Numbered from the stretch's first letter, positions 1 through 8,237 are shown. The stretch is 38,625 bases of DNA from Candidatus Neomicrothrix sp. UBA7884 (GCA_002501135.1 DLRQ01000073.1:1-38625); one strand, 5' to 3'. Translations and numbers: made by a program. The notes: generated by a model from the sequence alone, not told the origin.

Positions 1-55
1 CTACCAGACTGCTCCACCCCGCAGCGAGGAGGCTAACGGTCGGCGCGGGCGGCTC

Positions 56-1207
56 CTACCCGACAACGACGTCGCTCAGGTCCTTTGGGTGGTTGGTGAT
101 CTGCTCGTAGCCGTCATCGGTGACGATGAAGCTGTCACCTACCTGTGCTCGGAAGGTCCCCGACACGCTGACCGAACCGTCGACTGCCAGCACCATTCCC
201 GGCTCAAGCACGGTGGTGTCGCCAAAAACCAGCTCGGGCTTCTCCAGGAAGCTGTAGCCGGTTGCCCGTCCGCACCGGAACGGGTAATCGAAGCCGGCGT
301 CTCGGATCACCTCGGCGTAGGCCGCGTGCACGGACTCCGCCGTGACCCCGGGGCGTAGTGCTGCGAGCGCTGCGGCCTGGCTGGCCAGGGCCACCTCGTA
401 GACATCCGCCTGCTGGCGGACCGCTACCTCTCCGATCCAGAACGTACGGTCGAAGCCCAACTTGAAGCGATGGAAGCTGGTCATCCCGCAGAGGCACACA
501 AACACGGGGTCGCCCCACTCCATCACCCGGGTTGATGCCCGGTGGTGGGGCTTGGTGATCTCTCCGCCCGACGCCATTATCTGGAGGAAGTGGATATTGG
601 GCGACATACGGGTGTCGCCGTAGTGGGCGTCGATGAGTTCGGCAGCCTTGCGGGTTCCGGCCTCTGAAGTTGCCAGCGCCACCTCGAACTCCGGCACGCC
701 CGCCATGACGGCGGAGCGGCCCGCATCCATCATTGCGTCGGCAACCTGTCCGGTATGACGCGCCAACTGCAATTCTGCGGGCGACTTGACCATCCTCATG
801 GCCCCGACCACCGGGGTCACCTCGACCAACCGGTCCCCGTCGACAAGTGTGTCCACATAGTTGCGGACCACCGGAGGCATGAGATCGGTCTCAATGGCCA
901 CCCGGCCTGCGCCGGTCAACACTGCCGGCAGTTCCCGACGCCACTCGTCGCCGAGGCCGTCGTTCCACACGGCGATTCGATCCACCCGGGCCGCCGCCTC
1001 GGCCATGTCGGCCTCCATGCTCGGCGTAATGAGCAGGTTCCCGCCCTCATGCCGGACCACCAGGATCGTCGGTCTCCCGAACTCCATGTGCAGGTAGTCG
1101 TAGTAGCCGGTCAGGTAGTAGACGGTGTCGTCGTCGGTGATGAGCGCCACGTCGATGCCATCATCGACCAGCCGGCAGAGGAAGGAGTCCATCCGTTCGG
1201 TGAACAT
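56..1207 (-). CDS. Creatinase-like M24 (pita-bread fold) hydrolase without the metal ligands
   Basis: 383 aa with the two-part layout of the creatinase/aminopeptidase P family: an N-terminal creatinase-like domain (about 1-135) and a C-terminal M24 domain (about 145-383). The five metal ligands of M24 peptidases (Asp, Asp, His, Glu, Glu) are not found where expected: the first-Asp region reads VCLCG, the usual GHGIG reads GRATG, the late EP reads DG, and the last Glu site reads QVGD. The His in KPHH (221/222) is kept; in creatinase the equivalent His is catalytic and no metal is used. A metal-free amidinohydrolase-type activity (creatinase or ectoine-hydrolase-like) is therefore more likely than a dipeptidase; the substrate is unknown. 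It is the third gene after vapB and vapC, 16 bases behind vapC. The ATG start is a natural domain start. Confidence 0.8.
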   Translation of the reverse strand: MFTERMDSFLCRLVDDGIDVALITDDDTVYYLTGYYDYLHMEFGRPTILVVRHEGGNLLITPSMEADMAEAAARVDRIAVWNDGLGDEWRRELPAVLTGAGRVAIETDLMPPVVRNYVDTLVDGDRLVEVTPVVGAMRMVKSPAELQLARHTGQVADAMMDAGRSAVMAGVPEFEVALATSEAGTRKAAELIDAHYGDTRMSPNIHFLQIMASGGEITKPHHRASTRVMEWGDPVFVCLCGMTSFHRFKLGFDRTFWIGEVAVRQQADVYEVALASQAAALAALRPGVTAESVHAAYAEVIRDAGFDYPFRCGRATGYSFLEKPELVFGDTTVLEPGMVLAVDGSVSVSGTFRAQVGDSFIVTDDGYEQITNHPKDLSDVVVG

Positions 1208-1223
1208 CAGACAGGCACCACCC

Positions 1224-1622
1224 TCAGCAGCCGATGACCGACAGACCGATCGACCGTGCGGCCTCAGCCTGTCGCTGGTCGAAGGTCAGCACGATTGTCG
1301 CCGTTCCAGCACGGCGTGCGGCAGCCAGGTGGATCGAGTCAAGCGAACGACAAAGCGTCTGCTCGGCGATGCGGGCCGCCTCGGCACAGACCTGAGCATC
1401 CAGAGGTAGCACCGCGAAGGCATCAAGGTCAAGAGTGAAGCGGGTCCGCATCACCTCGAAGTCGTCGGTCAGGATCCTGGTCAGGTTCCGACGCACCTCG
1501 ATCACCGTCAGGGCAGAGGTAACCAACACAGGGTCTGAGGCCATGTGGGCTACCGCATCCTCCGCTTCCTCCTCCTCCAGGTAACGCTTGATAAGGGCGC
1601 TCGAGTCGACGTAGAGGGTCAC
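1224..1622 (-). CDS. vapC: VapC-type PIN-domain toxin
   Basis: 132 aa, a single PIN domain. PIN proteins are Mg-dependent endoribonucleases; VapC toxins cut tRNA or rRNA and arrest translation. The acidic active-site residues are visible: Asp6 in the opening YVDSSAL, Glu42 in TVIEV, Asp95 in SLDSIHLA and Asp115 in TFDQ. Length is normal for VapC. The GTG start overlaps the vapB stop by 4 bases (GTGA), the usual coupled toxin-antitoxin arrangement. The toxin looks intact. Its RNA target cannot be read from the sequence. Confidence 0.9.
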   Translation of the reverse strand: MTLYVDSSALIKRYLEEEEAEDAVAHMASDPVLVTSALTVIEVRRNLTRILTDDFEVMRTRFTLDLDAFAVLPLDAQVCAEAARIAEQTLCRSLDSIHLAAARRAGTATIVLTFDQRQAEAARSIGLSVIGC

Positions 1623-1876
1623 CGTCCGCGGTCCTCGTCGAGCGCCTCTTCACTGCTCATGGCAGCACGCACCCGCACCGACGGCTGCAGCCCGGTTCGA
1701 AGAGGAGGCCTGATCCAACCCTCGGCTATGCCCCGTTCGACAGCCGAACCGTGGTCGTACGGCACGAGGCGGGCCACGGGGCGGCCACGGTCGGTGACCA
1801 CGACGTCCTCGCCATCGGCCACCCGACCGAGGTACTCGGACAGCTTCGCCTTCAGGTCACGGATACCGACGTTCAT
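1619..1876 (-). CDS. vapB: VapB-type antitoxin (Phd/YefM-like)
   Basis: 85 aa. The N-terminal half has the Phd/YefM fold signature: a start NVGIRDLKAKLSEYL, then GEDVVVTDRGRPVARLVP (about residues 22-39). This part binds DNA and dimerises. The C-terminal half (about 45-85) is the flexible, charged segment that usually wraps VapC. It lies directly before vapC with a 4-base overlap. The ATG lies inside a perfect inverted repeat and follows a TATAGT hexamer by six bases, so the mRNA is probably leaderless and the VapBC complex probably represses its own promoter. Confidence 0.88.
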   Translation of the reverse strand: MNVGIRDLKAKLSEYLGRVADGEDVVVTDRGRPVARLVPYDHGSAVERGIAEGWIRPPLRTGLQPSVRVRAAMSSEEALDEDRGR

Positions 1877-1908
1877 GTAGTCACTATAATAACCTTTTGT
1901 GACTACAT
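1875..1908 (-). promoter_or_regulatory. vapBC promoter with operator-like inverted repeat
   Basis: Two perfect 10-base arms, ATGTAGTCAC (1875-1884) and GTGACTACAT (1899-1908), flank a 14-base AT-rich centre in an otherwise GC-rich region. On the minus strand TATAGT (1883-1888) is a good -10 element six bases before the vapB ATG (1874-1876), so one arm covers the -10/start region and the other lies upstream. A repressor bound here would block RNA polymerase directly. This fits VapBC autoregulation; the binding protein is inferred. Confidence 0.75.
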
Positions 1909-1936
1909 CAGTGCGGATTCCCTCTCCGCGAGACGG

Positions 1937-2758
1937 TCAGGCAACTACCGGGTAACCACCAACCTCGGCGGCTGCCAGACGGTCGGCAAGTACCTCGTAG
2001 TCAGAGGTGGACCTCACCCGGTAGCCGTACAGGTCAAGAGGTCGACGCACCTCTTCACCCAGCAACGCCACTGCCTCTGACACCGCGGCGTTAACGGTCT
2101 CCCGCAACCCGACGTGAGCCCAACCGATAACTAGGGGAGGAGCTGGCATCGGCTCGGTCCACCCGATGATCCTCAGCTCGTCGACCGCGGGTTCATGACT
2201 GGTTGCCAGGCTCCAGGCCACCGCGTCGATGGAAGTCAGATCGGCTCGCCCCTCTGCCACGGCACGGATGGAAGCGCGGTGCGAGCCGGTCTCAACCACC
2301 TCGTCGAAGAACCTGCCACTCTCAGCCAGCGGAGCTACCAGGTCGACGAGCGCAGCATGGCCCGACTGTGACTCCCGACCGTTGATCGCCGCACATCTAC
2401 CGCGGAAGTCATCCAGGCCGTCAGCCGGGTCGCCAGCGTGGCACGCGACCACGGACCGGTAGTCGCCCGGCTGACATCCCTCCACCCCGTAGTCAAGCGC
2501 CCCGAGCACCTCCACCCTGCCGCGCAACGAGCCCACGACATTCAGGCCACACACCTGGGCAGCCAGCAGGTTCGGCGCAACCCAGAGTTCAGACACGTGA
2601 TCCGGCCTCCACAGCCCAACTGGCGCGTCCACTCCGACCTGACAGAAGCGCCTGGCGATCGCCGCCCAGAGTGCATCGACCTCGTCGCGGACCTCGGGCC
2701 AGTCGTACATGGGCAGCCCGGCAACCCAACCGCCAACCGGGGCAGCGGAACGGATCAA
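1937..2758 (-). CDS. PhnD-like substrate-binding-domain protein, last gene of the hut operon
   Basis: 273 aa resembling the phosphate/phosphonate-binding (PhnD-like) periplasmic fold: an opening LPMYDWPEV, a central INGRESQSGHAAL (ligand-loop style) and a SHRASIRAVAEGRADLTSIDAV hinge segment. Unlike transporter binding proteins it has no signal peptide or lipobox, and no permease or ATPase gene is nearby, so it may act in the cytoplasm as a sensor or enzyme-like binder. The start is a TTG that overlaps the hutI stop by 4 bases (TTGA), indicating translational coupling; an internal ATG at residue 17 is an alternative. Membership of the hut operon suggests a link to histidine or a breakdown product, but ligand and role are unknown. 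Confidence 0.72.
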   Translation of the reverse strand: MIRSAAPVGGWVAGLPMYDWPEVRDEVDALWAAIARRFCQVGVDAPVGLWRPDHVSELWVAPNLLAAQVCGLNVVGSLRGRVEVLGALDYGVEGCQPGDYRSVVACHAGDPADGLDDFRGRCAAINGRESQSGHAALVDLVAPLAESGRFFDEVVETGSHRASIRAVAEGRADLTSIDAVAWSLATSHEPAVDELRIIGWTEPMPAPPLVIGWAHVGLRETVNAAVSEAVALLGEEVRRPLDLYGYRVRSTSDYEVLADRLAAAEVGGYPVVA

Positions 2759-3897
2759 CAGATCGTCTGTCGGACGAGCGGCACGCCCGGACGGTAGGCG
2801 AGATGGTGGTGGCTGGGGGCGTCAAGAATGGCCAGGTGGCCGGCCGAGCCGGGGGTGAGCCGGCCCACGTCGGTTCGCCGCAGTGCTGTGGCACCGCCGA
2901 CGGTGGCTGCCTGCACCGCCTCGTCGATCGTCATTCCCATTTCCCTCACCGCCAGGGCAATGCAGAACGACATCGAAGTCGTGTAACTGGACCCCGGGTT
3001 GCAGTTGGTGGCCACGGCCACGGTGGCACCGGCGTCGATGACCCGCCGGGCGTCCGGGTACGGCTGGCGCGTGGAGAAGTCCGTCGCCGGAAGGAACGTG
3101 GCGACCGTGTCACTCCCGGCGAGCGCATCGACATCAGCGTCAGAAAGGTAGGTGCAGTGGTCGACCGAGGCGCAGCCCGACTCGACTGCCAGCTGCACGC
3201 CCGGCCCGTGGCCCAGTTGATTGCCATGGAGCCGTAGGCCCAGACCGACCTCCCGGCCAGCATCCAGAACGGCCCGACACTGATCGACGTCAAACGCCCC
3301 CTTCTCACAGAAGGCGTCGACCCACCGGGCATGCGGGGCACAGGCCGCAAGCATCGGGCCACACACCAACTCCACGTACTCGTCGGCCCGGTCCTCGAAC
3401 TCGGTCGGCAGCAAATGGGCGCCGAGGAAGGTGGTCTCGTCGGTGAACTCAGAGGCCAGGCGGAGAATACGGGCCTCGTCGTCGACGTTGAGACCGTAAC
3501 CGGACTTGACCTCGACGGTAGTCGTGCCGCCCGCCCGAAGTTCAGCAATTCGACTGGCAGTCAGAGCCCGCAGCTCGTCGCCTGACGCTGTCCTGGTCGC
3601 CTCAGTCGTCACGCGGATTCCACCACCGTCATAGGGCTGTCCGGTCATGCGTGCCGTGAACTCCTCAGCCCTGTCACCAGCAAAGATGAGATGGGTGTGG
3701 GAATCCACGAAGCCCGGCAGCACACAGGCACCGCCCACGTCGATCCGCTCGTCGGCCACCTGTCCGGCAGGCCCAACGGACAACACGAGGCCGTCGGCTA
3801 TCACCACGGAGGCATCGCGTACGAGGCCCAACGGGCCCTCGCCCAGAGCCGGGTCATTGGTGACGAGCATGCCGATCCGGTCGACAGCCAGCGTCAC
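2755..3897 (-). CDS. hutI: Imidazolonepropionase
   Basis: 380 aa amidohydrolase that opens the ring of 4-imidazolone-5-propionate to N-formimino-L-glutamate, the third step of histidine breakdown in the cytoplasm. The metal motif HTH is at 67-69 (FVDSHTHLIFAGDR), followed by EEFTARMTGQPY, EVKSGYGL, a His in LRLHGNQLGHGPG, and the VDHCTYLS segment, all typical of HutI. Length is slightly short of the usual 400-410 aa. The GTG start overlaps the hutF stop (GTGA), so it is translated together with hutF. Confidence 0.95.
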   Translation of the reverse strand: MTLAVDRIGMLVTNDPALGEGPLGLVRDASVVIADGLVLSVGPAGQVADERIDVGGACVLPGFVDSHTHLIFAGDRAEEFTARMTGQPYDGGGIRVTTEATRTASGDELRALTASRIAELRAGGTTTVEVKSGYGLNVDDEARILRLASEFTDETTFLGAHLLPTEFEDRADEYVELVCGPMLAACAPHARWVDAFCEKGAFDVDQCRAVLDAGREVGLGLRLHGNQLGHGPGVQLAVESGCASVDHCTYLSDADVDALAGSDTVATFLPATDFSTRQPYPDARRVIDAGATVAVATNCNPGSSYTTSMSFCIALAVREMGMTIDEAVQAATVGGATALRRTDVGRLTPGSAGHLAILDAPSHHHLAYRPGVPLVRQTIC

Positions 3898-5237
3898 GAA
3901 GTGACCTCCCTCACCGCCTCGGCCAACTCGGAGGCGACATCCACCGACACGTGAACCCTGTCACGCACAACCACCTCGCCAGCAACCACCAGATCCGTGA
4001 CATCGGCCGCTGAGGCGGCAAACACGATCGACGCCATTGCAGTCTCTGCTTCGGCACCCGCCAGACGTACCGAGTCCAGTGCCACGGTCACCATGTCGGC
4101 CAGTGCTCCCGGCTCAAGTATTCCACCATCAGTCCAACCCAGCGACCGGTAGCCGTTGACGGTAGCCATTGCCAGGAGGTCGTCGACCCCGTGGGTGCCA
4201 CGCTCGAGCGTCGCGAGCCGCTCGTCCAACTCAACCGCCCTCGCCTCCTCGAACATGTCGATGACGGCATGACTGTCGGATCCCAGGCTGAGTGGGGAAC
4301 CGGCGGCCGCCAACGCCCCGGAAGGACCGATGCCGTCGGCCAGATCGCGCTCTGTGGTCGGACACATGCAGATGCCGGCCCCTGCTCCACCGAGTAGCCC
4401 GATGTCGTCTTCAGTCAGGTGGGTGGCATGCACGGCCGTGAGCCGATCGGTCAGCGCACCCACCGAGGCCAACAGCCCCGTGGGCGTGCATCCGAAATGG
4501 GCCTCGCACTGCTCGTTCTCCTCTGACCGCTCCGAGAGGTGCACGTGCAGGGGTGCCTCCCGGCCTTCAGCCCATGCCGCCACCTCCGCGATCGCCGCCG
4601 GATCGACGGCGCGGACCGAGTGCACGGCCGCCCCTATCTGCGCCCGTGGCCCCGGCTGCAGTTCCTCAAGCCGCTGTGCCCAGGCATCCGCCGATCCGTC
4701 TCCGAAACGCCTCTGGTCCTCTTCGAGCGGAAGGTACCCGTCTGCCGACAGGCCACCGTGCAGGTAGGAGGCATCCAGCAGGGTGATCCTGATGCCAACA
4801 TCGGCTGCCGCCGCCAGGATCGCCTCACCCATGGCATTCGGATTTACGTACGGCGTACCATCGAGCTGGTGGTGGAGGTAGTGGAACTCCCCAACGGCCG
4901 ACACACCGGATAGTGCCATCTCTCCATAGGTGGCCCTCGCAAGTGCGTAACAGGTGTCAGGGTCCAGCCGGCGGGCCACCTCATACATCTGCTCCCTCCA
5001 GGTCCAGAAGGTGCCGGTCCCTGCATGGGTCCGTCCCCGCAGGGCCCGGTGGAAGGCGTGGCTGTGGGTATTGGCAAAGCCGGGAAGGGTGAGGCCCGTG
5101 AGTCGCGTGGCGCCCGGTGGTGGTGCGCCCACTCCGGCGACAACGGCGGACACGAAGCCATCAGCAGTATCTATGAGGATGCCGGGTTCCACCTGTCCGC
5201 GGCCCAGCCACGCCGCCTCACACCAGTAGGTGCTCAC
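3894..5237 (-). CDS. hutF: Formimidoylglutamate deiminase
   Basis: 447 aa amidohydrolase. HutF hydrolyses N-formimino-L-glutamate to N-formyl-L-glutamate and ammonia, which defines the five-step histidine pathway that normally needs HutG afterwards. Seen in the sequence: the HSH metal pair at 58/60 in NTHSHAFHRALRGR, a TFWTWREQMY segment, HVHLSER, and a late SLGSDSHAVIDMFEE that carries the metal-binding Asp. The GTG start overlaps the stop of the deformylase gene by 4 bases (GTGA), tying hutF translation to that gene. Confidence 0.94.
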   Translation of the reverse strand: MSTYWCEAAWLGRGQVEPGILIDTADGFVSAVVAGVGAPPPGATRLTGLTLPGFANTHSHAFHRALRGRTHAGTGTFWTWREQMYEVARRLDPDTCYALARATYGEMALSGVSAVGEFHYLHHQLDGTPYVNPNAMGEAILAAAADVGIRITLLDASYLHGGLSADGYLPLEEDQRRFGDGSADAWAQRLEELQPGPRAQIGAAVHSVRAVDPAAIAEVAAWAEGREAPLHVHLSERSEENEQCEAHFGCTPTGLLASVGALTDRLTAVHATHLTEDDIGLLGGAGAGICMCPTTERDLADGIGPSGALAAAGSPLSLGSDSHAVIDMFEEARAVELDERLATLERGTHGVDDLLAMATVNGYRSLGWTDGGILEPGALADMVTVALDSVRLAGAEAETAMASIVFAASAADVTDLVVAGEVVVRDRVHVSVDVASELAEAVREVTS

Positions 5238-5806
5238 GACCCGACACGCTCCACAAAGGCGGTGATGCGCTCGACGAACTCATCACGGTGGTGGGCCTCG
5301 AACTCCTCCCATGTCGACAGGGTCGCCGGATCAACCACCCTGTCCACGAAAAGCACCCCGTCGAGATGGTCGCACTCGTGCTGCCATGTCGCCGCGGTGA
5401 GGCCCCTCACAACCTCGTCATGGTGGTTTCCGCTGCGGTCCTCGTAGCGGACTCGAACGTTGACGTAACGCTCCACCTCGCCACGCAGTGGAACCGACAG
5501 GCAACCCTCGTTGTTCACGAACACCTCGTTGTCAATAGGCTCGACCACGGGGTTGACGGCCACGGTCAGCGGGATCTGGGGTTTGTAGGGGTACCGAGGA
5601 TTATCGGTCACCTCAAGCACAGCGACCCTAACTGGTTCACCGATCTGGTTGGCGGCGATGCCGGCACCTCGAGCGTGGCGCATCGTGTCGACCATGTCGT
5701 CAATGAGGTCCTGCACCTCGGGTGAGGTGATCTCGTCATCGGTCAGTCGGCGTGTCGCACTGCGAAGCACCGGGTGGCCGATCGACAGGATCGTGCGTAC
5801 GGCCAC
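5234..5806 (-). CDS. def: Peptide-deformylase family metallohydrolase within the hut operon
   Basis: 190 aa with all three deformylase motifs: GAGIAANQ (47-54), EGCLSVP (101-106, metal ligand Cys102) and QHECDHL (His143, Glu144, His147). The active site is intact. A housekeeping enzyme would remove formyl groups from nascent proteins and is often found near fmt. Here the gene is 3 bases after hutU and overlaps hutF by 4 bases, exactly where an enzyme that deformylates N-formylglutamate (HutG) would be expected, and no hutG is in the window. I infer that it may act on N-formylglutamate, or have been recruited from a peptide-deformylase paralogue. The family call is firm; the hut role is a hypothesis. 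Confidence 0.92.
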   Translation of the reverse strand: MAVRTILSIGHPVLRSATRRLTDDEITSPEVQDLIDDMVDTMRHARGAGIAANQIGEPVRVAVLEVTDNPRYPYKPQIPLTVAVNPVVEPIDNEVFVNNEGCLSVPLRGEVERYVNVRVRYEDRSGNHHDEVVRGLTAATWQHECDHLDGVLFVDRVVDPATLSTWEEFEAHHRDEFVERITAFVERVGS

Positions 5807-5809
5807 CGG

Positions 5810-7471
5810 TCAGGTGCCTTCCCTCATGGGAATCCTGACACCCCGCTCGTCGGCGACGTCGGTGGCAAGGTCGTAGCCAGCGTCAGCGTGGCGGATAACC
5901 CCCATGCCCGGGTCGTTGGTGAGCACCCTTTCCAACTTGGCAGAGGCAAGGTCGGTGCCGTCGGCCACGCTGACCTGACCGGCATGGATGGACCGCCCGA
6001 TTCCAACCCCGCCACCGTGGTGGATGCTCACCCACGTGGCACCCGACGAGGTGTTCAGCAGGGCATTCAGCAGCGGCCAGTCGGCAACCGCGTCGGAGCC
6101 GTCGAGCATGTCCTCGGTCTCCCGGTACGGGGAAGCGACCGACCCGGAGTCGAGGTGGTCACGGCCTATGACGATGGGTGCCTTCAACTCACCGCTGGCG
6201 ACCATCTCGTTCAGGCGCAGGCCGAGGCGGTGGCGCTCGCCATAACCAAGCCAGCAGATACGAGCCGGTAGCCCCTGAAAGGAGACACGCTCGCCAGCCA
6301 GTCGAATCCACCTGGCGAGGTCCTCGTCGTCGGGGAACTCCTCGAGCACCGCCCTGTCGGTGGCGGCAATGTCGGCCGGGTCGCCTGACAGCGCCACCCA
6401 GCGGAAGGGTCCCTTCCCCTCGCAGAACAGCGGTCGTATGTAGGCGGGTAGAAAGCCCGGATAGGCGAAGGCCCTGTCATAGCCGCCCAGTTCGGCCTCG
6501 GCACGCAGGCTGTTGCCGTAGTCAAATACCTCGGCGCCGGCGTCCATGAAACCGACCATTGCCTCGACGTGGGTGGCCATGGATGCCCGGGCCCGGCGGG
6601 CGAACTCGGCCGGGTCATTGCGACGAAGTTCCTCAGCTGCAGCCTCGGTGAGGTCGGTTGGCAGGTAGCTGAGGGGATCGTGGGCAGAGGTCTGGTCGGT
6701 GACGATGTCAGCGTCGAAACCGTCGGCCAGAAGGTGGGGCAGGACGTCGGCGACGTTTCCGATGAGGCCCACCGACAGGGGCCGTCGGGCCGCCTTCGCC
6801 TCAAGGCAGCGTCTCACGGCGTCGTCGTAGTCATTGGCAACCTCGTCGAGGTAGCGGTGCTCGACCCGCCTCTGAACCCGCTCGGGGTCAACCTCGATGC
6901 AGAGCGCCACGCCGTCGTTCATCGTCACGGCCAGCGGTTGGGCCCCGCCCATTCCGCCGAGGCCGGCGGTGACGGTGACGGTGCCCGCGAGGGTGCCGCC
7001 GAAACGGAGGCGGGCGATCTCGGCGAAGCACTCATAGGTGCCCTGGAGAATCCCCTGGGTGCCGATGTAGATCCAGGAGCCCGCTGTCATCTGGCCGTAC
7101 ATCATGAGGCCCTCGTTCTCGAGGCGCCTGAACTCGTCCCAGTCGGCCCAGTCGGGAACCAGGTTGGAGTTGGCCAGCAGGACCCGGGGAGCCCACTCGT
7201 GGGTGCGGAATACGCCGACGGGCTTGCCGGACTGCACGAGCATGGTCTCGTCGTCGGCGAGCGTGGTGAGGGTTCGCAGCATTGCGTGGTAGGCGGGCCA
7301 CGAGCGGGCGGCCCGTCCGGTCCCGCCGTAGACGACGAGGTCCTCAGGTCGTTCGGCGACCTCGGGGTCGAGGTTGTTCTGGAGCATCCGGAAAGCGGCC
7401 TCCTGACCCCAGCCGCGACAGGTCAGGTCGGTTCCGCGGGGCGCACGGATCTGGCTGGTCGGGCTGGACAT
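5810..7471 (-). CDS. hutU: Urocanate hydratase
   Basis: 553 aa, the normal urocanase length. It adds water to urocanate to give 4-imidazolone-5-propionate using tightly bound NAD as an electrophile. Visible signatures: YGGTGRAARSW (48-58), GSWIYIGTQGILQGTYE (131-146), the glycine-rich GLGGMGGAQP (170-179), DQTSAHDP, and the active-site Cys406 in ICWLGYGERHRLG. First gene of the leftward hut operon; a GAGG ribosome site lies about 9 bases before the ATG. It is transcribed divergently from the IclR regulator. Confidence 0.97.
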   Translation of the reverse strand: MSSPTSQIRAPRGTDLTCRGWGQEAAFRMLQNNLDPEVAERPEDLVVYGGTGRAARSWPAYHAMLRTLTTLADDETMLVQSGKPVGVFRTHEWAPRVLLANSNLVPDWADWDEFRRLENEGLMMYGQMTAGSWIYIGTQGILQGTYECFAEIARLRFGGTLAGTVTVTAGLGGMGGAQPLAVTMNDGVALCIEVDPERVQRRVEHRYLDEVANDYDDAVRRCLEAKAARRPLSVGLIGNVADVLPHLLADGFDADIVTDQTSAHDPLSYLPTDLTEAAAEELRRNDPAEFARRARASMATHVEAMVGFMDAGAEVFDYGNSLRAEAELGGYDRAFAYPGFLPAYIRPLFCEGKGPFRWVALSGDPADIAATDRAVLEEFPDDEDLARWIRLAGERVSFQGLPARICWLGYGERHRLGLRLNEMVASGELKAPIVIGRDHLDSGSVASPYRETEDMLDGSDAVADWPLLNALLNTSSGATWVSIHHGGGVGIGRSIHAGQVSVADGTDLASAKLERVLTNDPGMGVIRHADAGYDLATDVADERGVRIPMREGT

Positions 7472-7568
7472 CTGGACACCTCGGCCTGAGCGGGCTGTGG
7501 TTGCAATGCTGCCCGATCGAATCTAAGTTGTCAACTGACGATAATGACTTTCACCTAATGAAATTCAT
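7472..7568. promoter_or_regulatory. Divergent hut control region with two palindromes
   Basis: 97 bases between hutU (leftward) and the IclR gene (rightward). Two 11-base palindromes stand out: AGTTGTCAACT (7526-7536) and ATGAAATTCAT (7558-7568), the second ending at the base before the regulator start codon. The first holds a perfect TTGACA on the minus strand (7529-7534), a candidate hutU -35 element with a weak CAGCAT -10 at 17 bases. On the plus strand GATAAT (7540-7545) could be the regulator -10. IclR proteins usually bind such short palindromes between divergent genes, so these are candidate operators for histidine or urocanate control. Confidence 0.55.
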
Positions 7569-8237
7569 ATGACAGCTGCCACCCTCCACAAATCCAGGTC
7601 CGCCGAGCGGGCACTAAACCTGCTCGATGCCGTTATCACGGCCGGAAGCATCAGTCTCGGCGATGCGGCAAGCGCCGTCGACCTTCCCACCAGCACGGCT
7701 CTACGTCACCTCAGGGCCCTCGAACACGACGGCTACCTGAACCGCGACCCCCACGGCATGTTCAGCGTCGGGCCAACCTTCCTCCGCCTGGCCCTCACCT
7801 CGCTCCGCGAGGGACCTGCGGCACACCTCACCAAAGCGGCAAGGCCACATCTGGATCGACTCGCCGAGGCCACAGGCGAATCCGCCTACCTTGCGGTACG
7901 CGAGAGGTCCCGGGCCGTGTACATCGCAACCGCAGAGAGCGCCCGGGCTATCCGCCACGTGGGCTGGGTGGGGCGCACCGTTCCACTCACCGGAACCGCC
8001 GTGGGAGCCACCCTCACCGGCACCGGCGAGGCGACCGTCCTACGCAACACCGGAAGTGTCGAACCCGACGTGGCAGCGGCCGTCGCACCCGTGCTTGGAA
8101 CCGAAGGCACGGTCGTCGCCGCAATCTCGGTGCTCGGCCCCTCCTCCCGCCTCGACAACGCATCCACCGACACCGCGACCATCGCCGTGCTCGCAGCCGC
8201 CGAAGCCCTCAGCCACGACCTGCGGGGTCCGACATGA
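7569..8237 (+). CDS. IclR-family transcriptional regulator, probable hut regulator
   Basis: 222 aa. The N-terminal winged helix-turn-helix (about 8-65) includes SAERALNLLDAV and the recognition part LPTSTALRHLRALEHDGYL, typical of IclR. The C-terminal effector domain (about 75-220) shows ESAYLAVRERSRAVYIATAES and a GWVGRTVPLTGTAVGATLTG loop, the usual ligand pocket region. It is divergent from hutU and overlaps hutH by 4 bases (ATGA), so it very likely controls this locus, replacing the GntR-type HutC of proteobacteria. The inducer is unknown; urocanate is the reasonable guess. Confidence 0.88.
   Translation: MTAATLHKSRSAERALNLLDAVITAGSISLGDAASAVDLPTSTALRHLRALEHDGYLNRDPHGMFSVGPTFLRLALTSLREGPAAHLTKAARPHLDRLAEATGESAYLAVRERSRAVYIATAESARAIRHVGWVGRTVPLTGTAVGATLTGTGEATVLRNTGSVEPDVAAAVAPVLGTEGTVVAAISVLGPSSRLDNASTDTATIAVLAAAEALSHDLRGPT

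Noticed and set aside
1..55. Possible terminator after the creatinase-like gene (AGGAG at 27-31 with CTCCT at 53-57)
   Set aside because: Only 5 pairs with a 21-base loop, and it overlaps the stop codon.
6569..7489. 306-codon open frame on the plus strand across hutU
   Set aside because: It is the complement of a well-conserved urocanase and has no family features; long antisense frames are expected at this GC content.
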